From Metallyticus violacea (taxonomy: Eukaryota > Arthropoda > Insecta > Mantodea > Metallyticidae): a stretch of 64,000 nt of DNA. The position numbers were made by a program, and so were the translations under genes. Positions 11,519-23,346 of this stretch are shown here, one piece after another. The stretch covers positions 32,336,001 through 32,400,000 of the forward strand of contig CM060843.1 of NCBI GenBank assembly GCA_030762175.1. Direction: 5' to 3'. The notes beneath the pieces are model-generated. The model did not search any database. It had not been told where the DNA came from and worked only from the letters and a program-made list of their open reading frames with translations. The first letter of the stretch is position 1. Each line of letters opens with the position of its first letter.

Positions 11519-13250
11519 TTATTTATTTATTTATTCTGGTACAGCAAATGCCATTAGGCCTACTCTTCCGCTCTACCAATCTAATAATAATTACATGATA
11601 TTATAGGGGCAATGTTACAATCATAACATTGATAGTAAAGTTGACACTATTTAAACCAATGTAAAACATTATATATGTAAATAAAAGTATGCTCGTACAT
11701 AAATACTGATAATGAAAAATGAAAAGTATTAACTTAAGTAGAAGAAAAAAAGCAAAACATAAAATTAAACCCTGACAATACTATGCTGATAGTAATAAAA
11801 ATAATAGAATGAATAATTCCACGGCAGGGTAAAACGAATAAGTAGATGCATTATAACAAATCTAAATCAAATCAAATCTGAATCTACGGTAATCAATTAT
11901 TTCTAATAATAAACAATTCCTTAAGAACTGATCCTAAAGTTTGGCAATGCATTCCAGAGGCGGCCAGTGGTTATGGTGAATGATGAGTAAAGTGATGTTC
12001 AGTGCAATGGTATTCAGAGCATATGTTAAGATTATGAGAGAAAGATAGATTTTGAAAATGAGTGTTAGACAATGAATGTTTCTTTGGTCTTTCATGCCGA
12101 ACCAAGACAGCATATCTAGGGAGGGTGTTATATGATCAAATAGATACACATCGCAGATGTAACGTATGCACATAGTATGAACACACTATAGTTTTTGCGT
12201 TAGGTTAGAGTTTGTCTGTGAGCATAAAATCACAATAATTGAAGTAAGGCATCACAAGGGATTGCACCAAGATCTTTTTAATGTTCTGGATAAGGACACA
12301 TTTAAACTTTTAAATGTATTGATTAGAGAATTTACCTTCCTGCAGAATTCAGCAACATGACTTTCCCAACAGAGAAAAACCTTGGAATCTATAATATCTA
12401 TAATAATTCCAAAGGTTTTTTTGCAGAATAAGTGAAGGGAATTGCTGTTTCATTGATATTAATGAAATTTTTAATTTAATGACCATGTCTCTGACACTTA
12501 GCAATTATAGAGGGGCGAGCTTACCATCGCTCTGGACCAGGGGTATCCTAACGCTACCCAGTGGTTTTTTGCATTTAGGACGGTACCTAGTTTCCAAAAC
12601 CGACCCGCCTTTTGCCGCAGGCCATTACGTCGTCCAAGCGCACCGAGTGAACTGCAGCTTCAAGAGCCGAGCGCACCCAGCTACCGCACTTAGCAATTGC
12701 TGGTATCCCATGACCATAGCCTGCGATTTTAAGTGATTAAGACCAAGGCCCAGAGTATACATCCATTAATGAACTGAGTCCAGCTATTAGTTAATGTTAG
12801 TTATTGAGTCATGCATATCATGCATAGTTTGAGAGTGTATGTACAGTTGGAAGTCGTCGATGTAAGGGCGAGGTACTGTGGCTAATATGTCATTGATGCA
12901 TAATGAAAACAATTAGGGACCCAGGACCCGTGGAGAACTGCTGCCTTCACGAACAGCCATGAAGAGAAAAGATTTCCAGAAAAACATGCTGCTCGCTCAC
13001 AAAATAGGAGTCAAACCACATGATGACACTGTCAGAAGTATTTAACTATTCAACCTATTGGAGACTAAAGTTTCAAAAAGTAAAAAGTGAGCTCTCTTGG
13101 GTGAGTTAGAGCTTGCCAATGACATTTAAGAATTTGGAAAACTCAACATCTGTGGAGCATATGGCAACAGTGGTGCCTCTGCGAGCCACCCACCTCTCCA
13201 TAGAAACCACTTCAAACTGAAAGAAATGCCAAAAAACATGAAAGGATATT
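11519..13250 (-). mobile_element. Jockey-type LINE, 5'-truncated, minus strand
   Basis: The minus strand gives a decayed non-LTR reverse transcriptase in correct order. Near 13080-12970 is SDSVIMWFDSYFVSEQHVFL, typical of the segment before RT motif B. Then come a degraded GVPQGS-like block and LGP.LFSLCINDI at about 12930-12890. YIDDFQLYIHSQ (12870-12830, where a YADD-type motif is expected) follows, then WMYTLGLGLNHLKSQAMVMG. The C-terminal domain includes FCRKVNSLINTFKSLNVSLS (12340s) and HTMCIRYICDVYLFDHITPS (12190-12110). The 3' end on this strand is an (AAAT)n tail at 11519-11541. Many stops and frameshifts are present. A GC-rich 180 bp segment interrupts it at 12507-12686. Confidence 0.85.
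12495..12698. mobile_element. GC-rich 180 bp insert with 12 bp target duplication, unidentified
   Basis: The motif cacttagcaatt occurs at 12495-12506 and again at 12687-12698, bracketing 180 bp that splits the Jockey-type LINE reading (…MVMGYQQLL). The insert is strikingly GC-rich against its surroundings, has no poly(A) and no recognised coding content. I looked for snRNA, tRNA or SRP-like features and did not recognise one. Confidence 0.65.
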
Positions 13251-13366
13251 AAAAAAAACTGAAAATCAAGGACAGAAGATCCCAACTGTTCTCAGTTCGG
13301 ATCGTATATATTGTCAGTTTTTGCATTGAACACAGTGTTAAATATATGTAGGTCTGTAATTCCAAT

Positions 13367-13496
13367 TTTGTTACTTTATAGCTCATAAAGTAACAAAATC
13401 TGTTTCTTTTTTATAGCTATAAAAAAGAAACAGATGAAATAAACTGAAAATAAACAAATAAATCTTGTTGTTTCAGTTTTCTACTGAAACAGCAAG
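13367..13496. repeat. Three adjacent hairpins, one a perfect 36 bp palindrome
   Basis: Hairpin 1: 13 bp perfect arms 13367-13379 / 13386-13398. Hairpin 2: 13399-13434 is a perfect 36 bp palindrome with no spacer (left half tctgtttcttttttatag). Hairpin 3: 14 bp arms 13464-13477 / 13483-13496 with one mismatch. The three arm sequences are unrelated to each other. Confidence 0.92.
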
Positions 13497-13499
13497 GTT

Positions 13500-15390
13500 T
13501 ATGGAAAAATTAACTCTTGAGGTACGTTCTCTACCAGTGACTTCCAGGGAAGAGATTCACTTACTTTTCAACAGGTGAAGAAAATAAAAGATCATATTGA
13601 AAAGTATCCAGTATTGGATTCCCACTACACAAAAAAAAATTTCAGAGGAAATACCAGGACAGCAACTTGTCAATTTTAAAAATGTATTCTCTTAATGAAG
13701 AGTAGTGTAAAGAAAGAAAATAAAAAGCTGCAAGTTTAATTACAAATAAAAGAAGTTTTTGTACATATTACAACCACTCATTTTTAAACCTAAAAATGAC
13801 CAGTGTTAACTTTTCACAGATATGAAAGAGCACAAGGAGATGAAAAAAACCTCAATTAAAAAAAGGGGGGGGGGCTATGAACAACATTTGTGATTATAGT
13901 TTTTAAACTCCAAAGGGTCTTACAAATTTCTAGCAGTGATGTATTCCATGATTTACAATAACAAGCTTTGAGCTTATAATTTGACAGTGTATGATGAAGC
14001 TCTGCCAAATAATGCTTGAAATGAAATGAAATTTCATGTCAATGGTAAATGTGGTAGCATCAAAAAGGCGCGGTTTATATCTGTTCCTTACTGGTCTGCC
14101 ACAAACTATACAAGAGCTCTCTTATTTCAGATATTAAATAAGATATTGCTGCATTTTTGCTGTATATTGTTCAGACTACAAATATTACATCATCAAACAG
14201 AAATTTCTTTAATCTCTGCATTCTAAGACAAATTTGGCAGTAGGCATAGTGCAATTATTTTATCTGTATTTACTATGCCTTACAAGCTAAATATCCTTGG
14301 GTAAGATAGTTAAACAAGAAAATTAAATATGTCACCCCTTACAAACAAAGGATCTAAATATTCATGATTTTATTGATTTATCTCCATTGTTCAGCAGCAT
14401 TTTATGCAACAGAATCAAGGACAACAAAGGGAAAATGGTGACTGGGTGAAAGTGCAATCTTGTAGAACTATGAACATTTTGGGATTAAAATACAAAAATG
14501 GATGTTTCTCTCTGATACAGCAATAATTTGTATAACTTCATATAATTTCTGCTCTTGTTGCATTAAATACTTCACTATAACCATGTTTATGCTTTAAGCT
14601 CTGCATTTCTAATATTTCATTTTATTACAGCCACAAGCCCTTTAAATTTCTGAACTGTTTAACTTTTTTTATCATGCTTTGACATGGCTCTGAACAATGT
14701 TTTCTCAAATTCAAATTTCAAATGATATCAAATACTAATACATTCAAGTTTTAATACTTAAACATTACAAAGCTACAAGAAAGCCATTTTAGGAAACAAT
14801 TCTAAGAAGTACTATAATTCTAATAACAGTAGCATTATCACTGAAAATAAACATGTTACACAAAAATAAAAGTAAAATAAAAATTCTTATACGTGTGAAA
14901 TAGCATAAATTGCACATAAATTACACAGTTTTAATCAAAAAGTGTTATGTCTGAATTTCTGCTTGGATCAGCCATTAGTCTTTAAAGTCACTTTTGAATA
15001 AGCTTAAGATTCTATTATTGCAATTTAGTTAGCAATATGATGTTTGAAGTATGGGCTCATAAGAAACAAATGAATTTATTTACTACAACCCATATTACAC
15101 ATTTCCACAATCATTTGGTCATGCTAAATATATAAATGCTCAAACAATTATTTATGATGAATCACATTATATTTGATGGTAAAGTGAAAGTTGGTAATTT
15201 GTAAGTGAATGACAAATATGATGTTCAATGAGGAAGCAATCATCACAACATATAGGAGGGAATGATGAAGATGATTTTTTTGATGAGGTAGATGTCCTAC
15301 TTAAAAGCATACCTCCACTTCTGGAGTTAATAGGAGAGCTGGAGATAATTAAGCTACATAGCTAGCACTGTCTTAAGCATGTCTTATGTA
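13500..15390. other. Unassigned spacer
   Basis: AT-rich with no supported gene. It contains a short A-run followed by a G-run (about 13860-13873). The 66-codon frame at 14026-14226 has no recognisable motif. Confidence 0.4.
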
Positions 15391-15550
15391 CGAGTTCGAC
15401 TTTAGTTTTGGTCACTATGAAGATGATGTGCTAAATCTGAAGCTACCTTGGGATGGGGAAAAAAGGAAGGGATAGTAAGTTGCTGAACCCAAAATGGATT
15501 TGAACCTGCAACCTCCAATTAAGCAATGACTTGAAAACTATTCAGCATTA
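15390..15550 (-). mobile_element. tRNA-derived SINE-like fragment
   Basis: On the minus strand ggaggttgcaggttcaaatc contains a pol III B-box (GGTTCAAATCC), followed by a SINE-like body resembling the tail of the element at 20755-20957 (catcatcttcatagtgacc versus cttcatcataatctgatccc style). The A-box side is degraded. Confidence 0.4.
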
Positions 15551-16513
15551 ACATATATGTACTCCTGCATAATGAAAGTCCTGCCTGAGCATTTTCACAT
15601 GCTTCCAATGTGCGTGTAATAGAGAAGCTCATGTTGCTCGACACTGCTTCCAGTTCCTAATTCAGATAGAATGACAAAATTTTAATTTTTTTAACCAGTG
15701 TTAGCCACAGCAAGTCAAATGCACTTATGATATAAAACTTCTTGAATTTTCTTGTATGTATTACATTTTGTGTCAAGTAGATATAGGTATATATTAATTA
15801 CCATAATTCTGAACTTGAATGAGAACTTCTTTTTTAAAAAATATTAAAAAAACTTCAACAATCTGTTCCAATGAAGCTATTTTTATTCTATTTCTATTTC
15901 CTTTGGCAAGAAACCAAAGATTTTCTCAATAACAGAACGTGAACTAAAAATAAAAAATTATATCATCATACATAATGTTTTATTTTTCTTTATAACAAAA
16001 AAATTCATCTGAAAAAATTACTTTTTATCACTTCTGCTACAAACAAGTTAACCTTCCTTTTTTTCTGCATTACTTCTTATTTTTTGTGGATGCAAACACC
16101 CAGATAATCATTATTGATGCTATAAGTTGAATGGTATAACAAAATTCATTGGATAACAATGAATACTTCATTCCAATAACTTTGCAATTTAATTGTTTGC
16201 ATGTAGTTAACACATAAAGAAATTTAACTAAGCAAATGGCTGTTCCCTGATTTAAAATGTTTTATGACTTATTGTATATCTATTATTAACCAGTCTATTT
16301 CTTCATTTTTACAGATCATTTTTATCTAAAGAAAAATAAAGCTGTAATTGATATTATAGAAATATTACAGAAATATTAATCACCCTAAAACATAATTTCT
16401 AACACCCAAGCCACAGAAAAAGCATTATTAACTAATACTGTGAACTAATGAAGTACGACAGTCTTTCCTTATTTCTTTCTTTCTTTCTTTCTTTCATTCA
16501 ATCATTCATTTAT
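15551..16513. other. Downstream flank / possible 3' UTR of the SCCPDH-like gene
   Basis: This is the DNA 3' of the stop codon of the minus-strand gene. It includes a (TTTC)n tract at about 16466-16497 and minus-strand AATAAA hexamers at 16508-16513 (overlapping the stop codon context) and about 15970-15976, either of which might serve as a poly(A) signal. The 3' UTR end cannot be fixed from sequence alone. Confidence 0.35.
16466..16497. repeat. (TTTC)n microsatellite
   Basis: About seven copies of ctttcttt-type units just downstream of the SCCPDH-like stop codon (as (GAAA)n on the gene's sense strand). Confidence 0.85.
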
Positions 16514-16619
16514 TCATTTCTCTTTAGTGGATACAACCTCAAACTTGCAGCCATGTTTTTCCAGCTCTTCAATAAAAGAAGTCTTGGCAAATGCTGCTCC
16601 TGGAGGATAGACTCCACCG
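16514..16619 (-). CDS. SCCPDH-like oxidoreductase, last coding exon
   Basis: A splice acceptor (ttttcttccag on the minus strand) is followed by codons reading GGVYPPGAAFAKTSFIEELE, then KHGCKFEVVSTKEK and a TGA stop. GGV(Y/F)xPGAAF...L...GxxFxVV is the C-terminal signature of saccharopine dehydrogenase-like oxidoreductases (SCCPDH). The first base completes a Ser codon begun by the two bases ending the exon at 25868-25774, so the junction reads ...KMPG-S-GGVYPPG. The family is named for its similarity to saccharopine dehydrogenase; human SCCPDH has been found on lipid droplets, and its reaction is not established. Confidence 0.85.
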
Positions 16620-17049
16620 CTGGAAGAAAAGAGGGAAAAGCATTTCTCAAATTTGTGACAAATTTTTGACATTCCTTAGGGCATATGATCAACAGAATGC
16701 AAAAATAACGTTATTATATCATATAGCTCCTCTCATTAAATACACAACTTTAAAGAAATACATTTTTTACAATTTATGAAGCACTATGTGCTGCTCTATA
16801 AATTTTAAGCATTTAAGAAATGGGCAGGGAAGCATTTATTTTCCATGACCGTCCCAGATAAAATGTACATGTTTCTTCATTTATTAGCTACTATATTCTT
16901 CTAAGTACATGCTGAGCTCTTTTAAACAATAGCTGGCTGATAATAAAGCTGAAAGACAATTTTCCTCTGGGTTAGTAAAAACCTGGATGAAAACTCCAGT
17001 CTTTATACATATTACTCTAGGCTAAATGAACAATCTCTGCAAATTTATA

Positions 17050-17655
17050 CCTTTGAAGGAATCCACACAGTAAAACGAAATATAACTTCTTTGTTTATTA
17101 AAAAGTTAAAATAATCAACACTCATGAGCGTTTCACTCCTTTAATTATTAAAATAACAGGACATGTTTCGTGAACATATGGTTCACATTGTCAACTGAGT
17201 ACAACTAACGTTCATGTGGGGTTTGAATAATGGGCGACTGTAAGGCGCTCTGGTGGATTCTGAAAGAAATTTAAACAAAATATTGTCTGCTTCCGGAATT
17301 TCAAAATTCATAAGAATTTTTTCTTTTTCCTTTATAAAGATGTTCTCCCATATGCTGAGCTCCTTAGGCATTTGAACAGCCTTCAGTAACCTTATATCTG
17401 AGCCTAAGGAGCTCAACATATGGGAGAACATCTTTATAAGGGAAAAAGAAAAAATTCTTACGAATTTTGAAATTCTGGAAGCAGACAATATTTTGTTTAA
17501 ATTTCTTTCAGAATCCACCAGAGCGCCTTACAGTCGCCCATTATTCAAACCCCGCAAGAACATTAGTTGCATTCAGTTGACAATGTAAACGATATGTTCA
17601 CTGAAACATGTCCTGTTATTTTAATAATTAAAGGAGTGAAACGCTCATGATATCA
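17050..17655. mobile_element. PLE family F foldback: two inverted 3' ends
   Basis: Two ~240 bp arms (about 17123-17365 and 17400-17648) are near-perfect inverted copies. Each encodes the C-terminal end of a PLE protein reading outward from the centre: PKELSIWENIFIKEKEKIL on the minus strand, and PKELNIWENIFIREKEKIL on the plus strand. Both end APYSRPLFKP...QLTM and a stop. The minus arm keeps a few more codons (DIRLLKAVQM). The left outer end continues into a terminus with actgtgtggattcc on the minus strand. Penelope-like elements encode an RT plus GIY-YIG endonuclease; only the very C-terminal piece survives here. Confidence 0.8.
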
Positions 17656-18284
17656 TTATTGAGTATTTTATAAGAATTACCAGTTTTAATAGTGTCCAAT
17701 TGCTAATTGCTAATGCCACATAGTATACCCAGCCATATCAAAAGAGGCTGTTGATATAACCATTACTAGAATATCCCAACAATAATACTAATAAACTCTC
17801 CCACAGCTGTAGGTTTGCTTTCCATTAATCCTATACTGCTATTCACTGAAGGTAAAACATTATTGATGTGGTAAGACCTCTTATCATTATATTATGAAAG
17901 GCTCTGAAAAAATATTCCATGCCAATGCACCTATGGGTACATGATGAATGCTGTGATTATTTGAGGGCTATTAAGAAAGTTTTCAGTATCTTGAAAACTA
18001 AACTATAAAAGTTTTCAGGCTCTTGAAACCTATATTTGGTAAAACAAATTAGCCAAGGACTAGAGCCATAAATTAGCAGTTATCAGCCACAATCCCATCC
18101 CCAATCTTCTCACAGTGATGGACGAAACATTTGCAATGGTGGTCAGTCTATTTGTGATAGTAGAGCAGTGCAGAGCAATGATTTTGTTGATTTAGATATA
18201 GTTAAATCAATTACAAGCATTTAGGGTCCTTGATCCTTACAGTGCATCTGTTTTTCATTGGTGAATGAAAATGTGAATTTTTAA
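17656..18284. other. Unassigned intron sequence
   Basis: No gene or known repeat recognised between the two PLE fragments. Confidence 0.35.
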
Positions 18285-19012
18285 AAATCATCCATGGGCT
18301 ATGAAAAAATTTCAAAATACTCTAAAAGAGTAAAAAATGAATAGTGTAAAAAATGAATACCTAAGTTTAGGTTATATTGCCACTCCATTGTAAACAGCTT
18401 TGTAAGTACAATATTTACTCTAAGAGTTTAATATCAGGTTGGCATCTGTAAACAGATTTAATGTTAAAAATCCTGATAGACAAATGTTAATGACTGTATT
18501 CCACAGCAGAAAAAAGCAGTCATATTTACAAAATAAGTTGTGGAGAATGTGAAAAAAATCTACATTGGAAACATAGGCACACAGTTATAAGAACATTTCA
18601 GGAACATAAAATACAAGCAAATGATTGAAATCAGCAGTAGCATCTCATTTATGGACACAAAACCATAACATAGTGAATAAAGTAAAATTATTAAAATCAG
18701 TACAAGGACCTACAGAATTAGCAACATGGAAGAAAATCTACATTTACAAATACAGAGTCAGTTTAATGAACTTTGACACTTCTGGGGTTGAAAATATAAA
18801 CTTTAAGTTCATCACACCCTCACCAGAGCAGAATAAATATTCCCACAGCATACGAATTATCCAACAGTCGACGAGCAGCTGATGATGTGAACAAAGGGTT
18901 CATGAACTAGTACTACATATTATTAACAAGTAAATGGAGCATTAAGAGAGTGTAGTTCACTCAATCATATAATAAACTTAATTACAGATTAGCTTCACTG
19001 TATAAGTTCCAA
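18285..19012 (+). pseudogene. PLE family A remnant (GIY-YIG part) with a small insert
   Basis: The plus strand carries a decayed copy of the family A PLE protein: HPWAMKKFQN-like at 18287-18320, RLASVNRFNVKN-like at 18445-18475, then SCGECEKNLHWK..., and the open C-terminal part 18625-18882 (TQNHNIVNKVKLLKSVQGPT...). A ~100 bp segment (about 18330-18430) bracketed by ctctaaaagag / ctctaagag interrupts it; sequence related to that insert also occurs at 21895-21960. The downstream terminus runs to about 19012. Confidence 0.75.
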
Positions 19013-19560
19013 TTAACAAAAATGTGAATTTTTAACAAATTTATATAAGAATATACAATTTGTTAAGAAGTAAATCAATTTCTTTTGGAATATAAAAATT
19101 GATTTAATTTTTTTTTACAATTTTACACTACACACACTCCTCCACCATTTAGCAAGTTTAAAACATTTTTTATTCTTTTTGCAAGTCGTGAAATTTCTCT
19201 AGTTATTCTGCATAGCACAATGGAACAATTTTTTACCTTCATATCTCTGATGATTTTTTTTCTTCTAATTTTACACTATACTTATGCATGTACAAGGGAT
19301 AAATAATTAGTCATGGCAACTATATTTTTTCTTGCAAACAAGGAACAACATGAAAAATCTAAGATATAAGAATGAAAGGGAATGGAATGCACTTTCAATT
19401 AAAGCTACCATGGTGTATGAGTTGCATGTCTCAGCATGCCCAGAAGTTCAGTTAATGAGCAACAATGGGAAGGAATTCAGTTCCTGAAAGGGGAATGATG
19501 TGAATACAAGAGATTGTGAATACACTCCACAGTAGGAATACAAGAGAATGCCACACAGAA
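19013..19560. other. Unassigned intron sequence
   Basis: AT-rich; no supportable feature. Confidence 0.35.
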
Positions 19561-19990
19561 CTACTGGAAACACTGGGTGTTGTTCTGCCCTAACAAAACA
19601 GTGGCCAGGTGGACAAGAGGCCTTCATACAGGACAGAATGATTACTCCAATCTGCCGTGCAGTGGGCATCCTGTGTCTGTAGACAAGGATGTACAGTTGG
19701 TGGTGGCAGTGGTGATGGAATTAGAAGAACAAACAAGAATTCCAGCAAAAACATGCCTTACATTTTACGGGAGGACCTGAACATGCACACCATTTGTCAA
19801 AGTGTTAAGTACCTCACTTAAGTAAGGTACTTAACACTTGCTACAAAATATGTTGCATCAATCTTGCAAATTTCAGCAAGAAATCCATCTCGCCACTTTT
19901 CAATAGGGCAGGGCATACACACCCAGTGCTTATTACGATACATGCTCTGTGGCATTCTCATGCATTTTTGCCATGGAGAAACTATTTTCA
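19560..19990 (+). pseudogene. Mariner-type transposase DNA-binding remnant
   Basis: The plus frame reads TVARWTRGLHTGQNDYSNLP followed by CSGHPVSVDKDVQLVVAVVM, the second helix-turn-helix and linker pattern (RW...F..G...D....GRP) of mariner-type transposases. Downstream similarity fades and no catalytic motifs or terminal repeats are seen. A 40 bp palindrome (19800-19839) interrupts or ends it. Confidence 0.5.
19800..19839. repeat. 40 bp near-perfect palindrome
   Basis: Arms 19800-19814 and 19825-19839 (aagtgttaagtacct and complement) are perfect. The central acttaagt is itself palindromic, leaving one mismatched pair in the whole 40 bp. Confidence 0.95.
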
Positions 19991-20004
19991 TGTATGCACA
20001 TTTT

Positions 20005-20280
20005 TCACTCTTTGTGGTTTAATGGAAACCATACTTCCTCGTAGATCCAAGATTGCAGGTTCAAACCCCGCCATGGTCGATGAATTTTTTTGGGCATAAA
20101 AAAGTATGGTTTCCTTCAGAAGAAAAGTAAAACCTGTATCCCACCATAGATTAGCACATAAAAGAACCTCGAGCCTGAAAGAAGAGACCTCTGAGCAAAA
20201 TCTATTAGCAGTTATATACTCCAAATTGAATGGAATGCTGAAGGCCTTAGATATTAAGAGCATCTGTACATAAACCAAAT
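20005..20280 (+). mobile_element. tRNA-derived SINE (type 1), old copy
   Basis: A tRNA-like head (gtggtttaatggaaaccata as A-box region, caggttcaaaccccgcc as B-box) is followed by a body with aagtatggtttccttcag and aaaagaacctcgagcctgaa. The same modules occur in the copies at 34432-34715 and 44488-44814. It is diverged and has no clear poly(A). Confidence 0.8.
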
Positions 20281-20754
20281 CTATAACCCAACTGTGCTAA
20301 CATACACCATTTGAAAGTGCATTCCATACACTTTAAATTGTATATTTTAGATTTTTCATGTTGTGCCTTGTTTATAAGAAAAACAATTGTTGCCCTTGTA
20401 GATATCAGCATAAAACTAAATCTGGATACATTGGTCTCCAAGAAGAATGACCTACCTGAAGTATTAATCTGCCACATCTACTTGGCTCAATTTTGGAATT
20501 TTTATTTTAAAAGCAACTTGTGGTAAATTTTATTTTGGTAGTTGGTAAGCTACTATCTGTTATGCTGCCTATTCTGCAACATGCAACCAAGCCTTCTTCT
20601 GTTACAAAATGTCTGGCATAAACACGTATTTTGAACCCTGTTTATAAGTATGTGAGTTCTATAGCCAACTTACTTGCTTTGGATTTTTGCACATGGGCAG
20701 CAGAAGGCCAAAGGATAATGTAATGTGCACACTGTTAATTCTCGGTTAAAGTTG

Positions 20755-20957
20755 AATGATTATGAAGGTGAAGATTGGGATCAGATTATGATGAAGCAAT
20801 GACAGAATGATTGGCAGGGACCGAAGTACTTAGGGAAAATCTACCCAGGTGCCACTTCGTCTATCACAAATCCCACTTATGACAGCTGAAATTGAAACCA
20901 GATTGCCTTAGGGAAGCAATTGGTCTAACCACTCAGCATAGCACCAACTATATTGAA
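20755..20957 (-). mobile_element. tRNA-derived SINE (type 2)
   Basis: The minus strand shows gctgagtggttagaccaatt (A-box region, tRNA D-arm-like) and ctggtttcaatttcagc (B-box-like), then a non-tRNA body ending near 20755. It has a different head and body from the type 1 SINE. Confidence 0.6.
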
Positions 20958-21182
20958 AACTTTAATTTTCTCAATTCAATTTTTTGTTCCTTCTTTTCAA
21001 AAACGCTAATGCGTCTGTCATTGCAGGCACTTAAGTGCGAAGAAATTGTTTAAATAACATTAGCTAATTTCATGTACTCCATAAGTAGCAAAAAATATAG
21101 AAAATTAAAATAAAAACTTAGGGATATGTATTATTTTTTTAATAAAAATACATAAAAGTTATAAAAGTATTCTACATCCAAA

Positions 21183-21475
21183 CTGAAAACTGTTTGCTAG
21201 GAAATTTTTGTTTCTTAAATTTCCTTCCTCTCTCCAATTTTTCTCCTACATTGTTCTGTATGCATTCTTTTTACGTACATGGAAGAAATATCTTGTTCAG
21301 CAAAATATTCCTGGATTTCCTGACATTTCAAAATGTAAAAAAGGTAGTGGCTATTTTCTTTTAGGTATTTACTTAGGACATGTTTCATCGAACATTTGTC
21401 CACACAGTCTCATCTCATGTAAGTGAAACCATAAAGAGTGTTCTAAATATTTTGACTTAGAAGAGATTATTAATG
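21183..21475. repeat. Dispersed repeat, copy 1, joined to a PLE-like terminus
   Basis: The segment from gtttgctaggaaatttttg through cttgttcagcaaaatattcc is repeated at 26078-26255 with ~85-90% identity by eye. Its right part (about 21372-21475) contains acatgtttcatcgaac and gtaagtgaaaccataaagag, which match the terminus of PLE family C at 39865-40008 in the opposite orientation. Open frames on both strands are short and not conserved. Confidence 0.6.
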
Positions 21476-22850
21476 CTAAAATAACTTAAAATGACTGCAT
21501 AGTGTGAAAATAGCCGTTGAGTATGTAAATCCTAAATTTTATAAAAAGTTTTAAATCTACCATCTCTAAAATTTTGTCACATCAGCTTGATACTTGCAAC
21601 TGTTATATGTACAACTGGAAATATTATTTCTAAAAAAAAATAATAATAAGTATTCTTGGAATATAGAATATATTAAAAAGCTGGAAATAAATAACAAAAC
21701 TTTTGTTCCTTTTTGTGTCAAAATACTGAAGTTTTACAATACTGAAAAATTTACTGCAAATTCATAACATTACATTTAAGTTTGGAGAGCAAGATTATTT
21801 TCAGAACTTTTGTGTAATATTATTAAAAAAACTACTACACATATTCCTAAAACATGTTCTATTTATGTAAGTAAGTTAAGAGTAAACATATTTAATACAT
21901 TAGTGTAGGGTATATAATCACTCCATTGCCTACAGCTTCGTTAAGTACAATTTATTTAATACTTATATGTGTTTTGACATATTAACTACTCATGAATTTT
22001 CTCAGTTCTGCTTCTATAAATGAATTTGTTTACTCAAGAAATTTAATAGCATCTTGCAAAATAATAGTAAATTAAAGTCCTTTTTCATCTTTCGCTCCAT
22101 ACTTCATTTTTATCACTCTTGGCCTGCACTAATTAATGTACATAATGAATATATCTGTACAAACCCAAACTGCACATCGAATGAATCCTGCACTACCACT
22201 TACATTATCTTATCATGTAACGAAGATATACAGGAACACCCAAACATGCAGAAGCAATGCTTCAATCTTGTTTGTTCTTGTTCATGTCCAATTCCAACAG
22301 CAGTAGCCACAGCATCAAGAGAACACATATTAATGCAAATTTTGGCAAAGTATCATTGACCATGTCACCAAAAATAAATTTAAATAAGCAAATAAGATAA
22401 TTCCCCCAATGAACATTAGAACATTATCTCTGGACCAGAGATAAAATGCTGTGCAGTTTCTGCAATAAGCAAGTTGTGTGGAGAAACTTCAGATGACATA
22501 AAACACACTACCAGCATAGACAGTGTAGTGGATGCAACAAATATGCACAAGCATCAAGAAGGCAATGTTCAAGGCTGCTGAATGTGCAAAAGATGCAAAG
22601 ACATGTTATTTCACTACACAATCTGTTTAAACTTTTGTCAATATAAGAACATGCAGATTGATACGTTTCTTTTAAGCATTTATTGCTAGTGGAGATATTT
22701 TTGATAAGAATGATTATTGATAAGCATTATATTTGAATTAGTATTAGATTATTTTATAGATTCATTGTAGTGAGGATGCATCAGGCTAAAACATTCTGAA
22801 AAACTCATGCTTTTTACGAAGCACATATGGCAACAGAGTGCATATTGATT
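21476..22850. other. Unassigned intron sequence
   Basis: No gene supported. A 101-codon frame at 22054-22359 (plus) contains several Cys residues but matches no family I know and has no visible splice context. Sequence at 21895-21960 resembles the small insert at 18340-18430. Confidence 0.35.
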
Positions 22851-23156
22851 TTACAACCCTTCTGGTTTGGTGCGTTTTAGTTCTGTAAGAGGTGCCTTTT
22901 TATGCATAACACCATAAATGCAGCAATTTTTATGTATACCTTCTTTTGTGGTTTTATTAGGTTGCCAAAATTGGTTTTGTTACCTGAACAATGGAGATGA
23001 TGATTTCTACCAATACTCTGTTAGATAAGGCAGATCATCCACATTGCAAAGACTAGATGAAGAAGAACATTGTTGGCGGTGGAGGCCTATGTGGAAGCAA
23101 TTTTCTCCAGAGGGAATTATCCTCTCTTAGCAAAATCTACTTTTCTGCATGTAAGA

Positions 23157-23346
23157 AAGAAACGATATGCCTTCCTACAATTCCTGCAAGAGAAGGATTT
23201 CAAGACTGGGATGTTCCACATTCCTGTCCCCATATGGTGGAATTCCTGGTTGGAAGCAGTTGAGTGGCTGGCAGACAACTGGGGTATCCTTTTTGAGTTT
23301 CAGCATCTTTCTCTTGCAGGAATTGTAGGAAAGCATATCGTTTCTT
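23157..23346. repeat. 38 bp inverted repeat, 114 bp apart
   Basis: Arms 23157-23194 and 23309-23346 are reverse complements with a single mismatch (aagaaacgatatgccttcct versus the complement with gctttcct). They bracket the WNSW-encoding segment. Confidence 0.93.

Noticed and set aside
15970..16513. Definite poly(A) site for the host gene
   Set aside because: AATAAA hexamers are expected by chance in DNA this AT-rich; no supporting downstream element seen.
22054..22359. Cys-containing 101-codon frame
   Set aside because: No domain spacing that I can identify, no start or splice context, and it sits in AT-rich intron.
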